A stretch of DNA of 64,000 nucleotides from Rhodovulum robiginosum (GTDB taxonomy: Bacteria > Pseudomonadota > Alphaproteobacteria > Rhodobacterales > Rhodobacteraceae): NCBI RefSeq assembly GCF_003944755.1, contig NZ_RWGU01000047.1, forward strand, positions 62,001 through 126,000. The letters are read 5' to 3'. The notes below the pieces were generated by a model that saw only the letters and a program-made list of their open reading frames with translations, ran no database searches and was not told the origin of the DNA. Each line of letters begins with the position of its first letter. Position 1 is the stretch's first letter. Positions 38,121 to 47,167 of the stretch are shown in pieces. Made by a program: the position numbers and the translations under genes.

Positions 38121-38232
38121 TCGTGCACAAGGGCCGGGGCGCCACATCGCGGAAAATCTCGATTCCTTGATTGGCGCGGAGCGGGGGGGTGGGCTAGGAC
38201 AACGGTAAGAAAACGCAGGGGAAGGGAGATTT

Positions 38233-38931
38233 ATGCCTCGCATCGTCCGCGCGGTCACGTTGATCTGGATCGCCCTTTACGGCGTCGCCCAGGCCGAGGA
38301 CAGACCGGTCATTATCGAACTGTTCACCTCGCAGGGCTGTTCTTCCTGTCCGCCGGTTGATGCCATGGTGGCAGAGTTGGCCAAGCGCGACGACGTGATT
38401 CCTCTGGCGCTGCATGTCGATTATTGGGATTACATCGGCTGGAAGGACGTCTTTGCCCAACCCGGTTTCACCCGCCGCCAAAAGGCCTATGCCCGCGCCG
38501 CCCACACCCGCTCGATCTACACGCCGCAAATCGTGGTCGGCGGGGTGGATCACGTGGTGGGCTACCGGCCGATGGACGTGGCGCAGCTGATCGAGGCGCA
38601 TCGCGACGCGGCAAGCCCGGTATCGCTGAGCATCGTCCGTGACGGGGACGACGTGGTGATTACCGCGAACTCGACCGAGACCTTCGCCGAGGACGCGGTC
38701 TTGCAGGTGGTGCGCTACATCCCCGAGCGCGTGGTCGATATCGGCCGGGGCGAGAATGCGGGGCGCACCCTGCGCTACACCAACATCGTCGATGCCTGGA
38801 AGGCCGTCGCGCGCTGGGACGGCGCGGCGCCGCTGGTGGTCACGCTCGAGGCAGACGGGGAACATCCCGTCGTCGCCATCGTGCAAAAGTCCGGCCCGGG
38901 TCAGATCCTCGCAGCCGCCCGCGTGCGCTGA
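38233..38931 (+). CDS. DUF1223 thioredoxin-like exported protein
   Basis: 232 residues with a signal peptide (LIWIALYGVAQA) and a DUF1223 domain opening VIIELFTSQGCSSCPPVDAM, where CSSC is the putative redox motif. LHVDYWDYIGWKD and YTPQIVVGG are typical of the family. The reaction is unknown; a periplasmic thiol-redox role is inferred from fold. GGGAAGGGAG lies upstream. It overlaps the next, convergent gene by 31 bases. Confidence 0.85.
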   Translation: MPRIVRAVTLIWIALYGVAQAEDRPVIIELFTSQGCSSCPPVDAMVAELAKRDDVIPLALHVDYWDYIGWKDVFAQPGFTRRQKAYARAAHTRSIYTPQIVVGGVDHVVGYRPMDVAQLIEAHRDAASPVSLSIVRDGDDVVITANSTETFAEDAVLQVVRYIPERVVDIGRGENAGRTLRYTNIVDAWKAVARWDGAAPLVVTLEADGEHPVVAIVQKSGPGQILAAARVR

Positions 38932-39812
38932 GCGGCCTGCCGCTCGGGCTTCCAGCGGCGGTGGATCCACAGCCACTGATCCATGTGCGCGCGCACCTGC
39001 GCCTCAAGACTGTCGTTCAGCGCCTGTGTCATGGTCTCGGGGTCGGTATGGGCGATGGGCGCTTCGGCCACGATGTCGAAGTTGAGGCCGTCGGGCCGGC
39101 GGATGCCGTAGATCGGCACCACCAGCGCGTCGTATTTCAGCGCCATCTCGGCGGCTGACAGCGCGGTTGGCGCGGTCTTGCCAAAAAAGGTCATTGGCGC
39201 GCCCTGGCGCATGTACTGGTCGATCACGATGCCCAGCATTCCGCCGCCGCGCAGAAAGCGGATCATGTCGGCGAGGCCCTGCCGCCCGCGCGGAAAGACC
39301 GGCGTGCCGATGCGCGAGATTGCGCGCACGTAATGGGCGTTGAAATAGCCGTTGCGCATCGGGTTGTAGAGCCCACCGACGCGATAGCCGCGGGCGATCA
39401 GCGCCGCGCGCGGCGCGTCGTAATTGCCGAAATGGCCCGTGACCAGCAGCACCGGGCGGCCCTGCGCGTGCGCTTGCTCCAATGCCTTGGCGCCCGGCCC
39501 CTTGACCGGCTCGTCCGCGACGCGGGCGGCGAAGGCGGGGCCGGAATAGATCTCGATCAGCGCGCGGCCGAAATTGGCGGGCACGGCGCGCACCAGCCGC
39601 GCCACCTCGGGATCGGGCAGGTCGGGGCAGGCATGGGCGAGATTGGCGCGCACGCGGCGGCCGTAGCCCGCCAGCGGCGCCACGAGGCGCGACACCGCCC
39701 AACCGGCAAAGGGAACCCGCCAGCGATAGGGCAGCGCCAGCGCCGCGCCCAGCACGGCGCGGGCGGCGAGGTTTTGGATGAATTCGCGGGGGCCCGTCCG
39801 CGGATCGGCCAT
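38901..39812 (-). CDS. Lysophospholipid/lipid A-type acyltransferase (LpxL/HtrB family)
   Basis: 303 residues. The HxxxxD-type motif is in LVTGHFGNYDAPRA, followed by GLYNPMRNGYFNAHYVRAIS, VIDQYMRQGAPMTFFG and a C-terminal WIHRRWKPE. These are the LpxL/LpxM (late acyltransferase) family marks. It adds a secondary acyl chain to lipid A or a related lipid at the inner membrane. The ATG at 39812 (MADPRTGPREF) is preferred; a longer in-frame frame is Arg-rich. Exact acceptor and chain are not determinable. Confidence 0.85.
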   Translation of the reverse strand: MADPRTGPREFIQNLAARAVLGAALALPYRWRVPFAGWAVSRLVAPLAGYGRRVRANLAHACPDLPDPEVARLVRAVPANFGRALIEIYSGPAFAARVADEPVKGPGAKALEQAHAQGRPVLLVTGHFGNYDAPRAALIARGYRVGGLYNPMRNGYFNAHYVRAISRIGTPVFPRGRQGLADMIRFLRGGGMLGIVIDQYMRQGAPMTFFGKTAPTALSAAEMALKYDALVVPIYGIRRPDGLNFDIVAEAPIAHTDPETMTQALNDSLEAQVRAHMDQWLWIHRRWKPERQAAQRTRAAARI

Positions 39813-39902
39813 GGCGCTGCCTGTCGGTTTGCGGCGGCGCGGGGCCGCCTGCGTGCGGCAAGAGATACGCGCCGCGCCGCGCGACCACAAGCCGGGGCCG
39901 GG

Positions 39903-40928
39903 CTATCGCCCGGCCGCGGCGCCCTCGGACAGCACGATATCGCCCGCCTCGGCCTGCTCGCGCAGGCTGGTGACGAGGCGCAGCATCGCATCCTCTGCGA
40001 CGCGGGGCTTGACCGGGCCACGCTCTTCGATCTCTTCGCGCAGCTGGTCGGCCAGCCGGTGCGAAAGGTTCGACAGGATGAACCCGGCAGCGGCCTTGCT
40101 GTCGTCGCGGCCGGCGAGCGCGCCCGACAGCGCCGTGACCAGCACCTCTTGCGGCACGTTGCGCGCCAGCATCGGCACGTCGCGCGGCGACAGGCGGTCG
40201 GGGATATGCTCGAAGGTGAAGATCGCCCGGCGCACGCGTTCGGCCAGTGCCGAATCCGCGGCGTCGAGCCCGGCCAGCAGCTCTTCTCTGGTCAGCGCCT
40301 GGGCGACGTTGAGAATGGCGCCCATCCGCTCCTCCGGCGGCTCGGTGAAGGCCGGGCGCGGCGCGGCGTCCAGCGCTTCGGACAGGGCCGCGCCGATCCG
40401 GGCCACCGTGTCGGGGCCGATCTGGCTGGTGCGCGAGACGGCCAGCGCGATCTGCCGCGCCCGCGCCCCGGGCAGACGCCCCAGAATCGCCGCGGCCTTG
40501 GGGTGGGAGAGTTTCGACAGGACGACGGCGGCCACCTCGGCGCCCTCCGCGTCGATCAGCGCGACCAACTCGGCCTCGTCCAGCCCGGCGATCCGTTTCC
40601 AGGGGTCGCACGCGCCGCCCTCGCCGCGCAGATCGGCGGCGGCGCGCGCGCTGATCTGCCCTTCCAGCAGGTTTAGTGCGCCGTCCACGCCGCCGGGAAA
40701 GGCCAGCCCGCCGTCCTCGATCCGGTCGGCGAACTCGGCCACCACCCGCTCGAGCGTGGCGCCGTCGACAAAGCGGGTCTGGGCCATCTCGCGCGCCAGC
40801 CGCGCCTGCAACGCCTCGGGCAGCGTGTCGATGGGCAATGTCACGCCCTCGCCAAGGGCGAGCCGCACGATGACCGCGGCCTTGCGCGCGGGCGGCAGGG
40901 CGGGCAGGGCGTCGGGCGGGGGCTGCAT
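39903..40928 (-). CDS. FliG-like flagellar motor switch protein, solitary
   Basis: 341 residues. The C-terminal part reads as FliG-C (IFTFEHIPDRLSPRDVPML, ALSGALAGRDDSKAAAGFI, LSNLSHRLADQLREEIEERG), and the middle domain contains VVLSKLSHPKAAAILGRLP. The hallmark EHPQ of FliG-M is replaced (EGAEVAAVVL). FliG couples the rotor to the stators and binds FliM. There are no other flagellar genes in the window. A near-consensus CtrA box lies 47 bases upstream of the start. Whether it is the main FliG or a divergent paralogue is open. Confidence 0.75.
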   Translation of the reverse strand: MQPPPDALPALPPARKAAVIVRLALGEGVTLPIDTLPEALQARLAREMAQTRFVDGATLERVVAEFADRIEDGGLAFPGGVDGALNLLEGQISARAAADLRGEGGACDPWKRIAGLDEAELVALIDAEGAEVAAVVLSKLSHPKAAAILGRLPGARARQIALAVSRTSQIGPDTVARIGAALSEALDAAPRPAFTEPPEERMGAILNVAQALTREELLAGLDAADSALAERVRRAIFTFEHIPDRLSPRDVPMLARNVPQEVLVTALSGALAGRDDSKAAAGFILSNLSHRLADQLREEIEERGPVKPRVAEDAMLRLVTSLREQAEAGDIVLSEGAAAGR

Positions 40929-40974
40929 CGGCGGGCTCCGGGCTGTGGCTCGGCCCGACCATCCGGCCCCGGGG

Positions 40975-40989
40975 TTAAGCCGCGCTTAG
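40975..40989 (-). promoter_or_regulatory. Near-consensus CtrA box upstream of the fliG-like gene
   Basis: On the minus strand the sequence reads CTAA-N7-TTAAC, one mismatch from the CtrA consensus TTAA-N7-TTAA(C). It is centred about 54 bases before the ATG at 40928. CtrA controls flagellar genes in alphaproteobacteria, which gives biological sense to the match. Confidence 0.5.
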
Positions 40990-41005
40990 CGCCGGCGCCC
41001 CCGGA

Positions 41006-41040
41006 CAAAAAAAGCGGCGGACCCGACGGGCCGCCGCAAG
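41006..41040 (-). terminator. Intrinsic terminator after the small Cys-containing secreted protein
   Basis: On the minus strand TTGCGGCGG pairs with CCGCCGC, followed by T7 (the A-run 41007-41013 on the plus strand). It lies 24 bases past the stop at 41065. Confidence 0.85.
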
Positions 41041-41064
41041 GCTGAATGAGGGTCGTACGCGGGC

Positions 41065-41229
41065 CTAGCTGGTCGCCTGGTCCACGCAGGTGCCATTGGT
41101 GGCATCGAAGGTCTGGCCCTCGGCACACTGGTTGGCATTCATCTTCTTTTCCCAGCCGCAGCCACCGGCCAGCGCCAAGGTCGGTGCAAGCGCCAGGATC
41201 AGCGCCGAAACGATCGTCTTCGCGGACAT
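41065..41229 (-). CDS. Small secreted Cys-containing protein
   Basis: 54 residues: a signal peptide (TIVSALILALAPTLALA) and a 33-residue mature part with three cysteines, starting GGCGWEKKM and ending with CAEGQTFDATNGTCVD. The CxxGxxF...GxC spacing is reminiscent of small chitin-binding-like modules, but the domain is too short for a confident call. The ATG at 41229 follows GGGAGATGACCTC. It has its own terminator. Function unknown. Confidence 0.75.
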   Translation of the reverse strand: MSAKTIVSALILALAPTLALAGGCGWEKKMNANQCAEGQTFDATNGTCVDQATS

Positions 41230-41364
41230 GAGGTCATCTCCCTGTTTGCGATGGGCCACAAGGTAGCACGAATTGGAGCCATTCCAAATGCGCTTGTGCG
41301 GCATCCGCCGGGACCGACCCCCAATGCCGGCCGAATATGCGCCCGGCCGCCCTCAGCGCCGCCG

Positions 41365-42675
41365 TCAGGACGCCGCGCCGAACACCCGCGCGAAGATCGT
41401 GTCGACATGCTTGGTATGATATCCGAGGTCGAATTTCTCTTCGATCTCGGCGGGGCTGAGCGCCGAGGTCACGTCCGGGTCGGCCAGCAATTCCTCTTTG
41501 AAATCCTTGCCTTCTTCCCAGACCTTCATGGCGTTTCTTTGCACCAGCTTGTAGGCGTCCTCGCGCGACACGCCCGCCTGGGTCAGCGCCAGCAGCACCC
41601 GCTGGCTCATCACCAGCCCGCGGAACTTGTTCATGTTGGCCAGCATGTTCTCGGGGTAGATAACCAGCTTGTCCACGACGGTGGTCAGCCGCGCCAGCGC
41701 GAAATCGAGCGTCACGGTGGCGTCGGGGCCGATATTGCGCTCGACCGAGGAATGCGAGATGTCGCGCTCGTGCCAGAGCGCCACGTTTTCCATCGCAGGG
41801 ATCGCCATGCCGCGCACCAGCCGCGCCAGCCCCGTCAGGTTCTCGGTCAGGACCGGGTTGCGCTTGTGGGGCATCGCGCTGCTGCCCTTCTGCCCCTTGG
41901 CGAAGAACTCTTCGGCCTCCAGCACCTCCGTGCGCTGCATGTGGCGCACCTCGATGGCGATGTTTTCGACCGACGAGGCGACAACACCCAGCGTGGCGAA
42001 GAACATCGCGTGCCTGTCGCGCGGAATGACCTGGGTCGAGATCGGCTCGGGCGCCAGGCCCAGCTTCTCGCAGACATGGGCCTCGACCGCGGGGTCGATA
42101 TTGGCGAACGTGCCGACCGCGCCCGACAGCGCGCCGGTGGCCACCTCCTCGCGCGCGGCCCGCAGGCGGGCGCGGTTGCGGTCCATCTCTGCGTAAAAGC
42201 GGGCGAAGGTCAGGCCCATCGTGGTGGGCTCGGCATGGATGCCGTGCGAGCGGCCGATCCTGACCGTGTCCTTGTGCTCGTGGGCGCGGCGCTTGAGCGC
42301 GGCGAGCAGCCCGTCGAGATCGGCCAGCAGGATGTCGGCGGCGCGCACCAGTTGCACGTTGAAACAGGTGTCCAGCACGTCCGACGAGGTCATCCCCTGG
42401 TGGACAAAGCGCGCCTGGTCGCTGCCCACGATCTCGGCCAGGTGGGTGAGAAAGGCGATCACGTCATGGCGCGTCTCGGCCTCGATCGCGTCGATGCGGG
42501 CGACGTCGAACTCGACATCCCTGGCCTTCCAGACGGCCTCGGCGTTTTCCTTCGGGATCACGCCGAGGGCGGCCTGCGCATCGCAGGCATGGGCCTCGAT
42601 CTCGTACCAGATGCGGAACTTGGTCTCGGGCGACCAGATGGCCACCATCTCGGGGCGGGAATAGCGGGGGATCAT
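41365..42675 (-). CDS. purB: Adenylosuccinate lyase
   Basis: 436 residues. The fumarase/aspartase-superfamily signature is GSSAMPHKRNP. Catalytic His regions are RIGRSHGIHAEPTT and HQGMTSSDVLDT. It performs two steps of purine synthesis, cleaving SAICAR and adenylosuccinate with release of fumarate. The start at 42675 (MIPRYSRPEMVAIW) matches the family; further upstream the frame is Arg/Pro-rich filler. Confidence 0.96.
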   Translation of the reverse strand: MIPRYSRPEMVAIWSPETKFRIWYEIEAHACDAQAALGVIPKENAEAVWKARDVEFDVARIDAIEAETRHDVIAFLTHLAEIVGSDQARFVHQGMTSSDVLDTCFNVQLVRAADILLADLDGLLAALKRRAHEHKDTVRIGRSHGIHAEPTTMGLTFARFYAEMDRNRARLRAAREEVATGALSGAVGTFANIDPAVEAHVCEKLGLAPEPISTQVIPRDRHAMFFATLGVVASSVENIAIEVRHMQRTEVLEAEEFFAKGQKGSSAMPHKRNPVLTENLTGLARLVRGMAIPAMENVALWHERDISHSSVERNIGPDATVTLDFALARLTTVVDKLVIYPENMLANMNKFRGLVMSQRVLLALTQAGVSREDAYKLVQRNAMKVWEEGKDFKEELLADPDVTSALSPAEIEEKFDLGYHTKHVDTIFARVFGAAS

Positions 42676-42755
42676 CGGCGGCGCTCTTTCTCTTGGTCCG
42701 GGCTTCGGCGGTCTGATAGACCGCCCGGGCGGGCGCAGCAAGCCGCAGGAGGACG

Positions 42756-43169
42756 ATGCCGGAACTTGAGGCTTTCGCGGGCGCATGGACGCTCGACCGC
42801 GTGATCGAGGACGCACGGGCGGGCCATGCGGCGCGGCTGGAGGGCCGGGCGGTGTTCACGCCCGGCGCCGGCGGGCTGATCCTTGACGAGACGGGCATGT
42901 TGAGCGTGCCGGGACAGCGGCCGATGCCCGCGACGCGCCGCTACATATGGCGGCAGGGGGCGGAGGGTATCGAGGTCTTCTTCGCCGATGGCCGGTTCTT
43001 TCACGCCATCGCGCCGGGCGCCACGCCCCGGGCACGGCACGACTGCCCGCCGGACCTCTACCTCGGTGCCTACGATTTCAGTGCCTGGCCCGGCTGGACC
43101 CTCGCCTGGCAGGTCGACGGCGCGGCGAAAAGCTACAGGATGAAAAGCCGCTACCGCCCGGCACCCTGA
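42756..43169 (+). CDS. DUF6314-family protein
   Basis: 137 residues with a repeated lipocalin-like barrel pattern: FAGAWTLDRVIED, GRAVFTPGAGGLILDE, RRYIWRQGAEGIEVFFADGR and YLGAYDFSAWPGWTLAWQV. It fits DUF6314, proteins of unknown function in Rhodobacterales. AGGAGGACG precedes the ATG. Followed by bioY 65 bases later. Confidence 0.75.
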   Translation: MPELEAFAGAWTLDRVIEDARAGHAARLEGRAVFTPGAGGLILDETGMLSVPGQRPMPATRRYIWRQGAEGIEVFFADGRFFHAIAPGATPRARHDCPPDLYLGAYDFSAWPGWTLAWQVDGAAKSYRMKSRYRPAP

Positions 43170-43234
43170 GGGCTTGCGCGCCGCCCGGGGCTCGGGCAAA
43201 ACGGGCGGAACGGAATGAAGGGGAGTATCCGATC

Positions 43235-43834
43235 ATGGCCCAGGCCCTGACCGACAAGGTTCTTGCTGAAACGCTTTGGCCCGCGCAGGGCGCGGCGCTG
43301 CGCGTGCGGCAGGCGGTGCTGGTGATCGCCGGCATCGCGGCGCTCATCGTGGCGGCGCAGATCAAGGTGCCGATGTGGCCGGTGCCGATTACTATGGGCA
43401 CCTTCGCGGTGCTGACCGTTGGCGCGGCCTACGGGCCGCGGATGGGGCTTGCCACGATCCTGGGCTACCTGGGGCTCGGCGCGCTGGGCTTCGACGTCTT
43501 CGTGGGCTCGGGGGCCGAGTTGAACGGTCTCGAATACATGATGGGCGGCACCGGCGGCTATCTGCTGGGCTACGTCCTGGCCGTGGTCGCGCTGGGCTAC
43601 GCCGCCCGCGCCGGCTGGGACCGCTCGGCCGGCCGCATGGCGCTGGCCATGCTCATCGGCAACGCGCTGATCTACATCCCCGGCCTGCTCTGGCTCGGCC
43701 AGCTCTACGGCTGGGACCAGCCGATCCTCGCCTGGGGGCTTACGCCGTTCCTGATCGGCGACGCGCTTAAGCTGGCACTGGCGGCGCTGTTGGTACCGGG
43801 CCTGTGGAAGCTGATCGGACGCGCCCGCGGCTGA
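43235..43834 (+). CDS. bioY: Biotin transporter substrate-binding subunit BioY
   Basis: 199 residues and six membrane helices. BioY marks are VPMWPVPITMGTFAVLTVGA, MGGTGGYLLGYV and YIPGLLWLG. It is the S-component that binds biotin, alone or with an ECF module; no bioMN is adjacent. AAGGGGA precedes the ATG at 43235. A perfect terminator follows. Confidence 0.93.
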   Translation: MAQALTDKVLAETLWPAQGAALRVRQAVLVIAGIAALIVAAQIKVPMWPVPITMGTFAVLTVGAAYGPRMGLATILGYLGLGALGFDVFVGSGAELNGLEYMMGGTGGYLLGYVLAVVALGYAARAGWDRSAGRMALAMLIGNALIYIPGLLWLGQLYGWDQPILAWGLTPFLIGDALKLALAALLVPGLWKLIGRARG

Positions 43835-43857
43835 TCTGCCGGACACCGAATGCCAAA

Positions 43858-43888
43858 GGGGCGCGGCCACGAAGCCGCGCCCCTTTTT
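43858..43888 (+). terminator. Intrinsic terminator after bioY
   Basis: Perfect 10-bp stem GGGGCGCGGC (43858-43867) with GCCGCGCCCC (43874-43883), loop CACGAA, then T5. Confidence 0.92.
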
Positions 43889-43916
43889 CGTGGCGCCGCC
43901 GGCACGGGCGGACCTT

Positions 43917-43980
43917 GGGTATTTTGACCAAGAAGAAGGGCAGGGGCGCGCCCGGGCCCTTCTTCTTGGCAAAAATACCC
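43917..43980. repeat. Dispersed inverted repeat (25-bp arms)
   Basis: Left arm 43917-43941 starts GGGTATTTTGACCAAGAAG; right arm 43956-43980 is its reverse complement with two mismatches. The 14-base centre is GC-rich. The same arms occur at 51170-51234, and a left arm occurs at 32026-32048. It can fold into a long hairpin in either transcript and lies between bioY and the ProC-like gene. Confidence 0.85.
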
Positions 43981-44092
43981 CGATCCGGCGCATGCCCCAG
44001 GCGGTGGCGCGGCTTTGAGGGCGGGCCGTCGCCCGCCTCTTGCATCGCTGCCGGGCTGCCTTAGGCTGGGCGGCGGCACAGGAGGGCGGGGC

Positions 44093-44893
44093 ATGGCACG
44101 GATCGGGATTGTCGGGGGCAACGGCGCGCTGGGCAGCGCTATAGGCGCTGCCTTGCTGGCAGCGGGGGTGCCGGAGGGGCCGCTCTGGATCGCGTCGCGC
44201 TCGGGCACGGCCGGGCCGCTGGCCGGGCGCGCGGTGCGCGTCACGGAAGACGCGCAGGAACTGGCCGAGGCGTGCGACGTGATCCTCTTGTCGGTGCCGC
44301 CGGCCGAGGCGGGGCGGATCGGCGTCGCCGCGCCGGACAGGCTGGTGATCTCGGTGATGGCGGGGGTCACCCATCGCCGCCTGGCCGCGCTGACGGGCGC
44401 GGCCCGGGTGGTGCGCGCGATGTCCAGCCCGGCGGCGGCGCGGGGGCTGGCCTATTCGGTCTGGTTCGGCGGCGGTACGCTGACGGGGGCCGACCGGGCG
44501 CTGGTCGGCGGGCTTTTCGCCGCCTGCGGGGAGAGCGACGAACTGGCCGAGGAGAGGCAGATCGACCTCTTCACCGCGATGACCGGGCCGGTGCCGGGCT
44601 TCGTTGCCTATTTCGCGGATTGCATGCAGGGTTATGCCACCGAGCGCGGTGTGCCGGCGCCGATCGCCGAACGCGCCGTGCGCCAGCTGTTCCTCGCCGC
44701 GGGGCAGAGCCTGGCCGGCGATCCCGAAGGCCCGGCGGCGCAGGTTCAGGCCATGGTCGACTACGCCGGCAGCACGGCGGCGGGGCTGACGGTGCTGCGG
44801 GCCGGGCCGCTGGCCGCGGCCCTGGCCGAGGGGCTGGACGCGGCGGCCGAACGGGCGCGCGCCCTGGGTCAGGCGAGCGACGTTTCCACCTGA
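44093..44893 (+). CDS. ProC-like pyrroline-5-carboxylate reductase family protein
   Basis: 266 residues. The N-terminal Rossmann motif is IGIVGGNGALGSAIGAALL, then DVILLSVPPAEAG, and SVMAGVTHRRLAAL corresponds to the SIxAGV block of ProC. The C-terminal dimer domain (DLFTAMTGPVPGFVAYF) corresponds to ALSGSGPAY, but with changes, so proline synthesis is not certain. GGAGGGCGG precedes the ATG at 44093. Likely a paralogous imine or ketimine reductase. Overlaps the convergent fusion gene by 25 bases. Confidence 0.8.
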   Translation: MARIGIVGGNGALGSAIGAALLAAGVPEGPLWIASRSGTAGPLAGRAVRVTEDAQELAEACDVILLSVPPAEAGRIGVAAPDRLVISVMAGVTHRRLAALTGAARVVRAMSSPAAARGLAYSVWFGGGTLTGADRALVGGLFAACGESDELAEERQIDLFTAMTGPVPGFVAYFADCMQGYATERGVPAPIAERAVRQLFLAAGQSLAGDPEGPAAQVQAMVDYAGSTAAGLTVLRAGPLAAALAEGLDAAAERARALGQASDVST

Positions 44894-46077
44894 GAGGCGC
44901 GTTCCAGCGTCTGGTGCACGGGGCATTTGTCCGCGATCTCGACCAGCCGCGTGCGCTGGTCGTCATCCAGATCGCCGCTCAGGCAGATCTCGCGGTGGAA
45001 CCGGTCGACCTTTTGCGCCTTGCCGGCCTCGGCGTCCTGGGCGTGCACCTTGTCATGGGTCACGTCGACCCGGACATCGGCCAGCGGCCAGCCCTTTCGG
45101 CGGGCATACATGCGGATCGTCATCGAGGTGCAGGCCCCCAGCGCGGCGGCGAGCAGACCGTAGGGCGAGAGCCCCCGGTCGGTGCCGCCATAGGCCTCGG
45201 GCTCGTCGGCCAGCAGGTGATGGGCCCCGGACGTGATATCCTGCAAAAACCCCTCCGGGTCGGCCTCGGCGACGCGGACGACGCCCTCGGGCGCGCCGGG
45301 GGGCGGCGCGGGCGTTTCGAGTTCGACATATCGCGCGGCCCAGGCGGCGATCACGCCAGCGGCGTATTCCGCGTCGCCCGCATCCGAGATCAGATGGTCG
45401 GCGCTGTCGAGGGTGACGAAGCTTTTGGGGTGCTTCGCGTGGGTGAAGATCTGGGTGGCGTTCTCGATGCCCACCACCGCGTCGCGGGGCGCGTGCATCA
45501 CCAGAAGCGCGCGGCCGAGGCCGCGGATCGCGGGGTCCAGCGATTCGGCGGCCACGTCTTCCAGGAAATCCGGGCCGATCCGCACGGGCCGGCCGCCGAG
45601 GGTCAGCTCCATCACGCCCCGGGTGTCGATGCGCGGATCGGCCGCGGCGAAGTTCTGGGTCACATGCTCGGGGTCGAAGGGCGCGGCGAGGGTGACGACG
45701 GCGCGGGCCGAGGGGATGTCGGCGGCGGCCTTGAGGATCGCGGCGCCGCCCAGCGAATGGCCGATCAGCAGGTCGGGGGCGAGGCCGCGCGCCTCGAGAT
45801 GCCGCGCGGCGGCGACCAGATCGGCCACGTTGCTGGTGAAGGTGGTGTTCTCGAACTCGCCCCCGGAATGGCCGAGGCCGGTGAAATCGAAGCGCAGCAC
45901 GGCAAAGCCCAGCGCGGTCAGGCGCTGGGCGATGCGGCGCGCGGCGTGGATATCCTTGCCGCAGGTGAAGCAGTGGGCGAAGAGCGCGGTGGCCTTGGGC
46001 GGTCCCTCTGGCAGGTCGAGCCGGGCAGCGAGGTCGTGGCCGGCATGGCCCTCGAAACTGATCTTTTCCATCTTCAT
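44869..46077 (-). CDS. Bifunctional alpha/beta hydrolase - OsmC family protein
   Basis: 402 residues made of two fused enzymes. Residues about 1-260 form an alpha/beta hydrolase with nucleophile elbow LIGHSLGGAAI and oxyanion region AHCFTCGKD. Residues about 270-402 form an OsmC/Ohr-type domain with the peroxidatic and resolving cysteines in GACTSMTIRMYARRKGWPL and DKCPVHQTLE. OsmC proteins detoxify organic hydroperoxides, and the hydrolase may supply or remove an acyl part. The fusion is known in proteobacteria. ATG at 46077. Confidence 0.9.
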   Translation of the reverse strand: MKMEKISFEGHAGHDLAARLDLPEGPPKATALFAHCFTCGKDIHAARRIAQRLTALGFAVLRFDFTGLGHSGGEFENTTFTSNVADLVAAARHLEARGLAPDLLIGHSLGGAAILKAAADIPSARAVVTLAAPFDPEHVTQNFAAADPRIDTRGVMELTLGGRPVRIGPDFLEDVAAESLDPAIRGLGRALLVMHAPRDAVVGIENATQIFTHAKHPKSFVTLDSADHLISDAGDAEYAAGVIAAWAARYVELETPAPPPGAPEGVVRVAEADPEGFLQDITSGAHHLLADEPEAYGGTDRGLSPYGLLAAALGACTSMTIRMYARRKGWPLADVRVDVTHDKVHAQDAEAGKAQKVDRFHREICLSGDLDDDQRTRLVEIADKCPVHQTLERASQVETSLA

Positions 46078-46183
46078 GGCGGGGCTCCGGGCTGAGTTGC
46101 TCAGACCGAGAGTGTGGGCGCGCGCTGCGTGCCGCAAGCCCCGAGGGGCCCGGTTGACGGCAAGGTGAGCGCGCCCGCCCGCC

Positions 46184-47167
46184 TCAGATCAACTGCATCA
46201 CGGTATCGGTGATGCCGGACATGTTCATGCTGAAGCCCACGCCGGTCAGTGCCATCACCCGGGCCGTGGCCTTGAGGCTTTCGCCGGCCAGGATGTTGTA
46301 GATCAACATGCCGAAGCCGACCGGGAAGGACAGCACCATCAGCGTGGCGGACATGACGTAGACCGCCAGCTGTTCGGGGATGGCCACGGGTTCCTTCGGG
46401 GCCTCGAATTTCACGCTTTCGATCTCGATCAGGTCGCTGGCAAAGATCGACCGGCGCGAGCGGCGCAGGTTGTCGTCGTTGGGCGCTATGTCGGGCAGGC
46501 GCTTGGCGGCTCGGTTGGCCTCGTTCTCTTCGGCGGCGCTGCGCGCGAAGGCCCCTGCGTCGATCATTTCGGGGCGGGGGGTGCTGACCGGGCGCGAGAT
46601 CGGGCGGCGCGGCCGGGCGGTGGCGGCCTTCGGCTGGGCCTCGGCGGCCGCGGCACGGGGGGGAGTGCGGGACTGGACAGGGGGGATCTGGACGGTGGGC
46701 GTTTCCACCTCGTCGGCGATGAACACGCTGTCGGTGTGGTGCCAATAGACGAAATCGGCATCCTCTTCGCGCAGAAGGTGGCGCACAACGTGGTAGCAGG
46801 CCGCGACCAGCACCCGAGGGGCCACGCTGCCGCCGGTCTGGCCGGGGCGGCCAGGACCGTTGCCGGCCTCGATGCACAGCGTCTCGGCGAACTCCATGTC
46901 GTCGAGCCCGGTATCGGTACGTGCCGAGCTGCCCGCGGCGCGGCGCAGGGCGCCGACGGTGACCGGCGCGGACCCGCGCGAAATGCGCAGATGCATCTTG
47001 TCGCTGGAGAACAGTACCTCGCGGTCCCCGTCGGCCTCGGTGTGGTCGAATTCCAGTGCAATGTTGCGGAACGGCCGCTTGAGGCCGTCGACCATCCCGT
47101 CAAAATCGAAGTCCTGCGGGACGGTGAAAAGGATCGTCGCAGCAGCACTGGTCAGTTGATCAGACAT
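46184..47167 (-). CDS. Uncharacterised protein with C-terminal membrane helices
   Basis: 327 residues. A folded N-terminal part (about 1-150: ILFTVPQDFDFDGMVDGLKR, VLFSSDKMHLRISRG, YHVVRHLLREEDADFVYWHH) is followed by a Pro/Ala/Arg-rich linker (about 160-210) and two C-terminal membrane segments (YVMSATLMVLSFPVGFGML, then ARVMALTGVGFSMNMSG). No named family recognised. The start at 47167 has GGAG 8 bases upstream. It lies between glnA and the hydrolase-OsmC gene on the same strand, probably with its own promoter. Confidence 0.7.
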   Translation of the reverse strand: MSDQLTSAAATILFTVPQDFDFDGMVDGLKRPFRNIALEFDHTEADGDREVLFSSDKMHLRISRGSAPVTVGALRRAAGSSARTDTGLDDMEFAETLCIEAGNGPGRPGQTGGSVAPRVLVAACYHVVRHLLREEDADFVYWHHTDSVFIADEVETPTVQIPPVQSRTPPRAAAAEAQPKAATARPRRPISRPVSTPRPEMIDAGAFARSAAEENEANRAAKRLPDIAPNDDNLRRSRRSIFASDLIEIESVKFEAPKEPVAIPEQLAVYVMSATLMVLSFPVGFGMLIYNILAGESLKATARVMALTGVGFSMNMSGITDTVMQLI

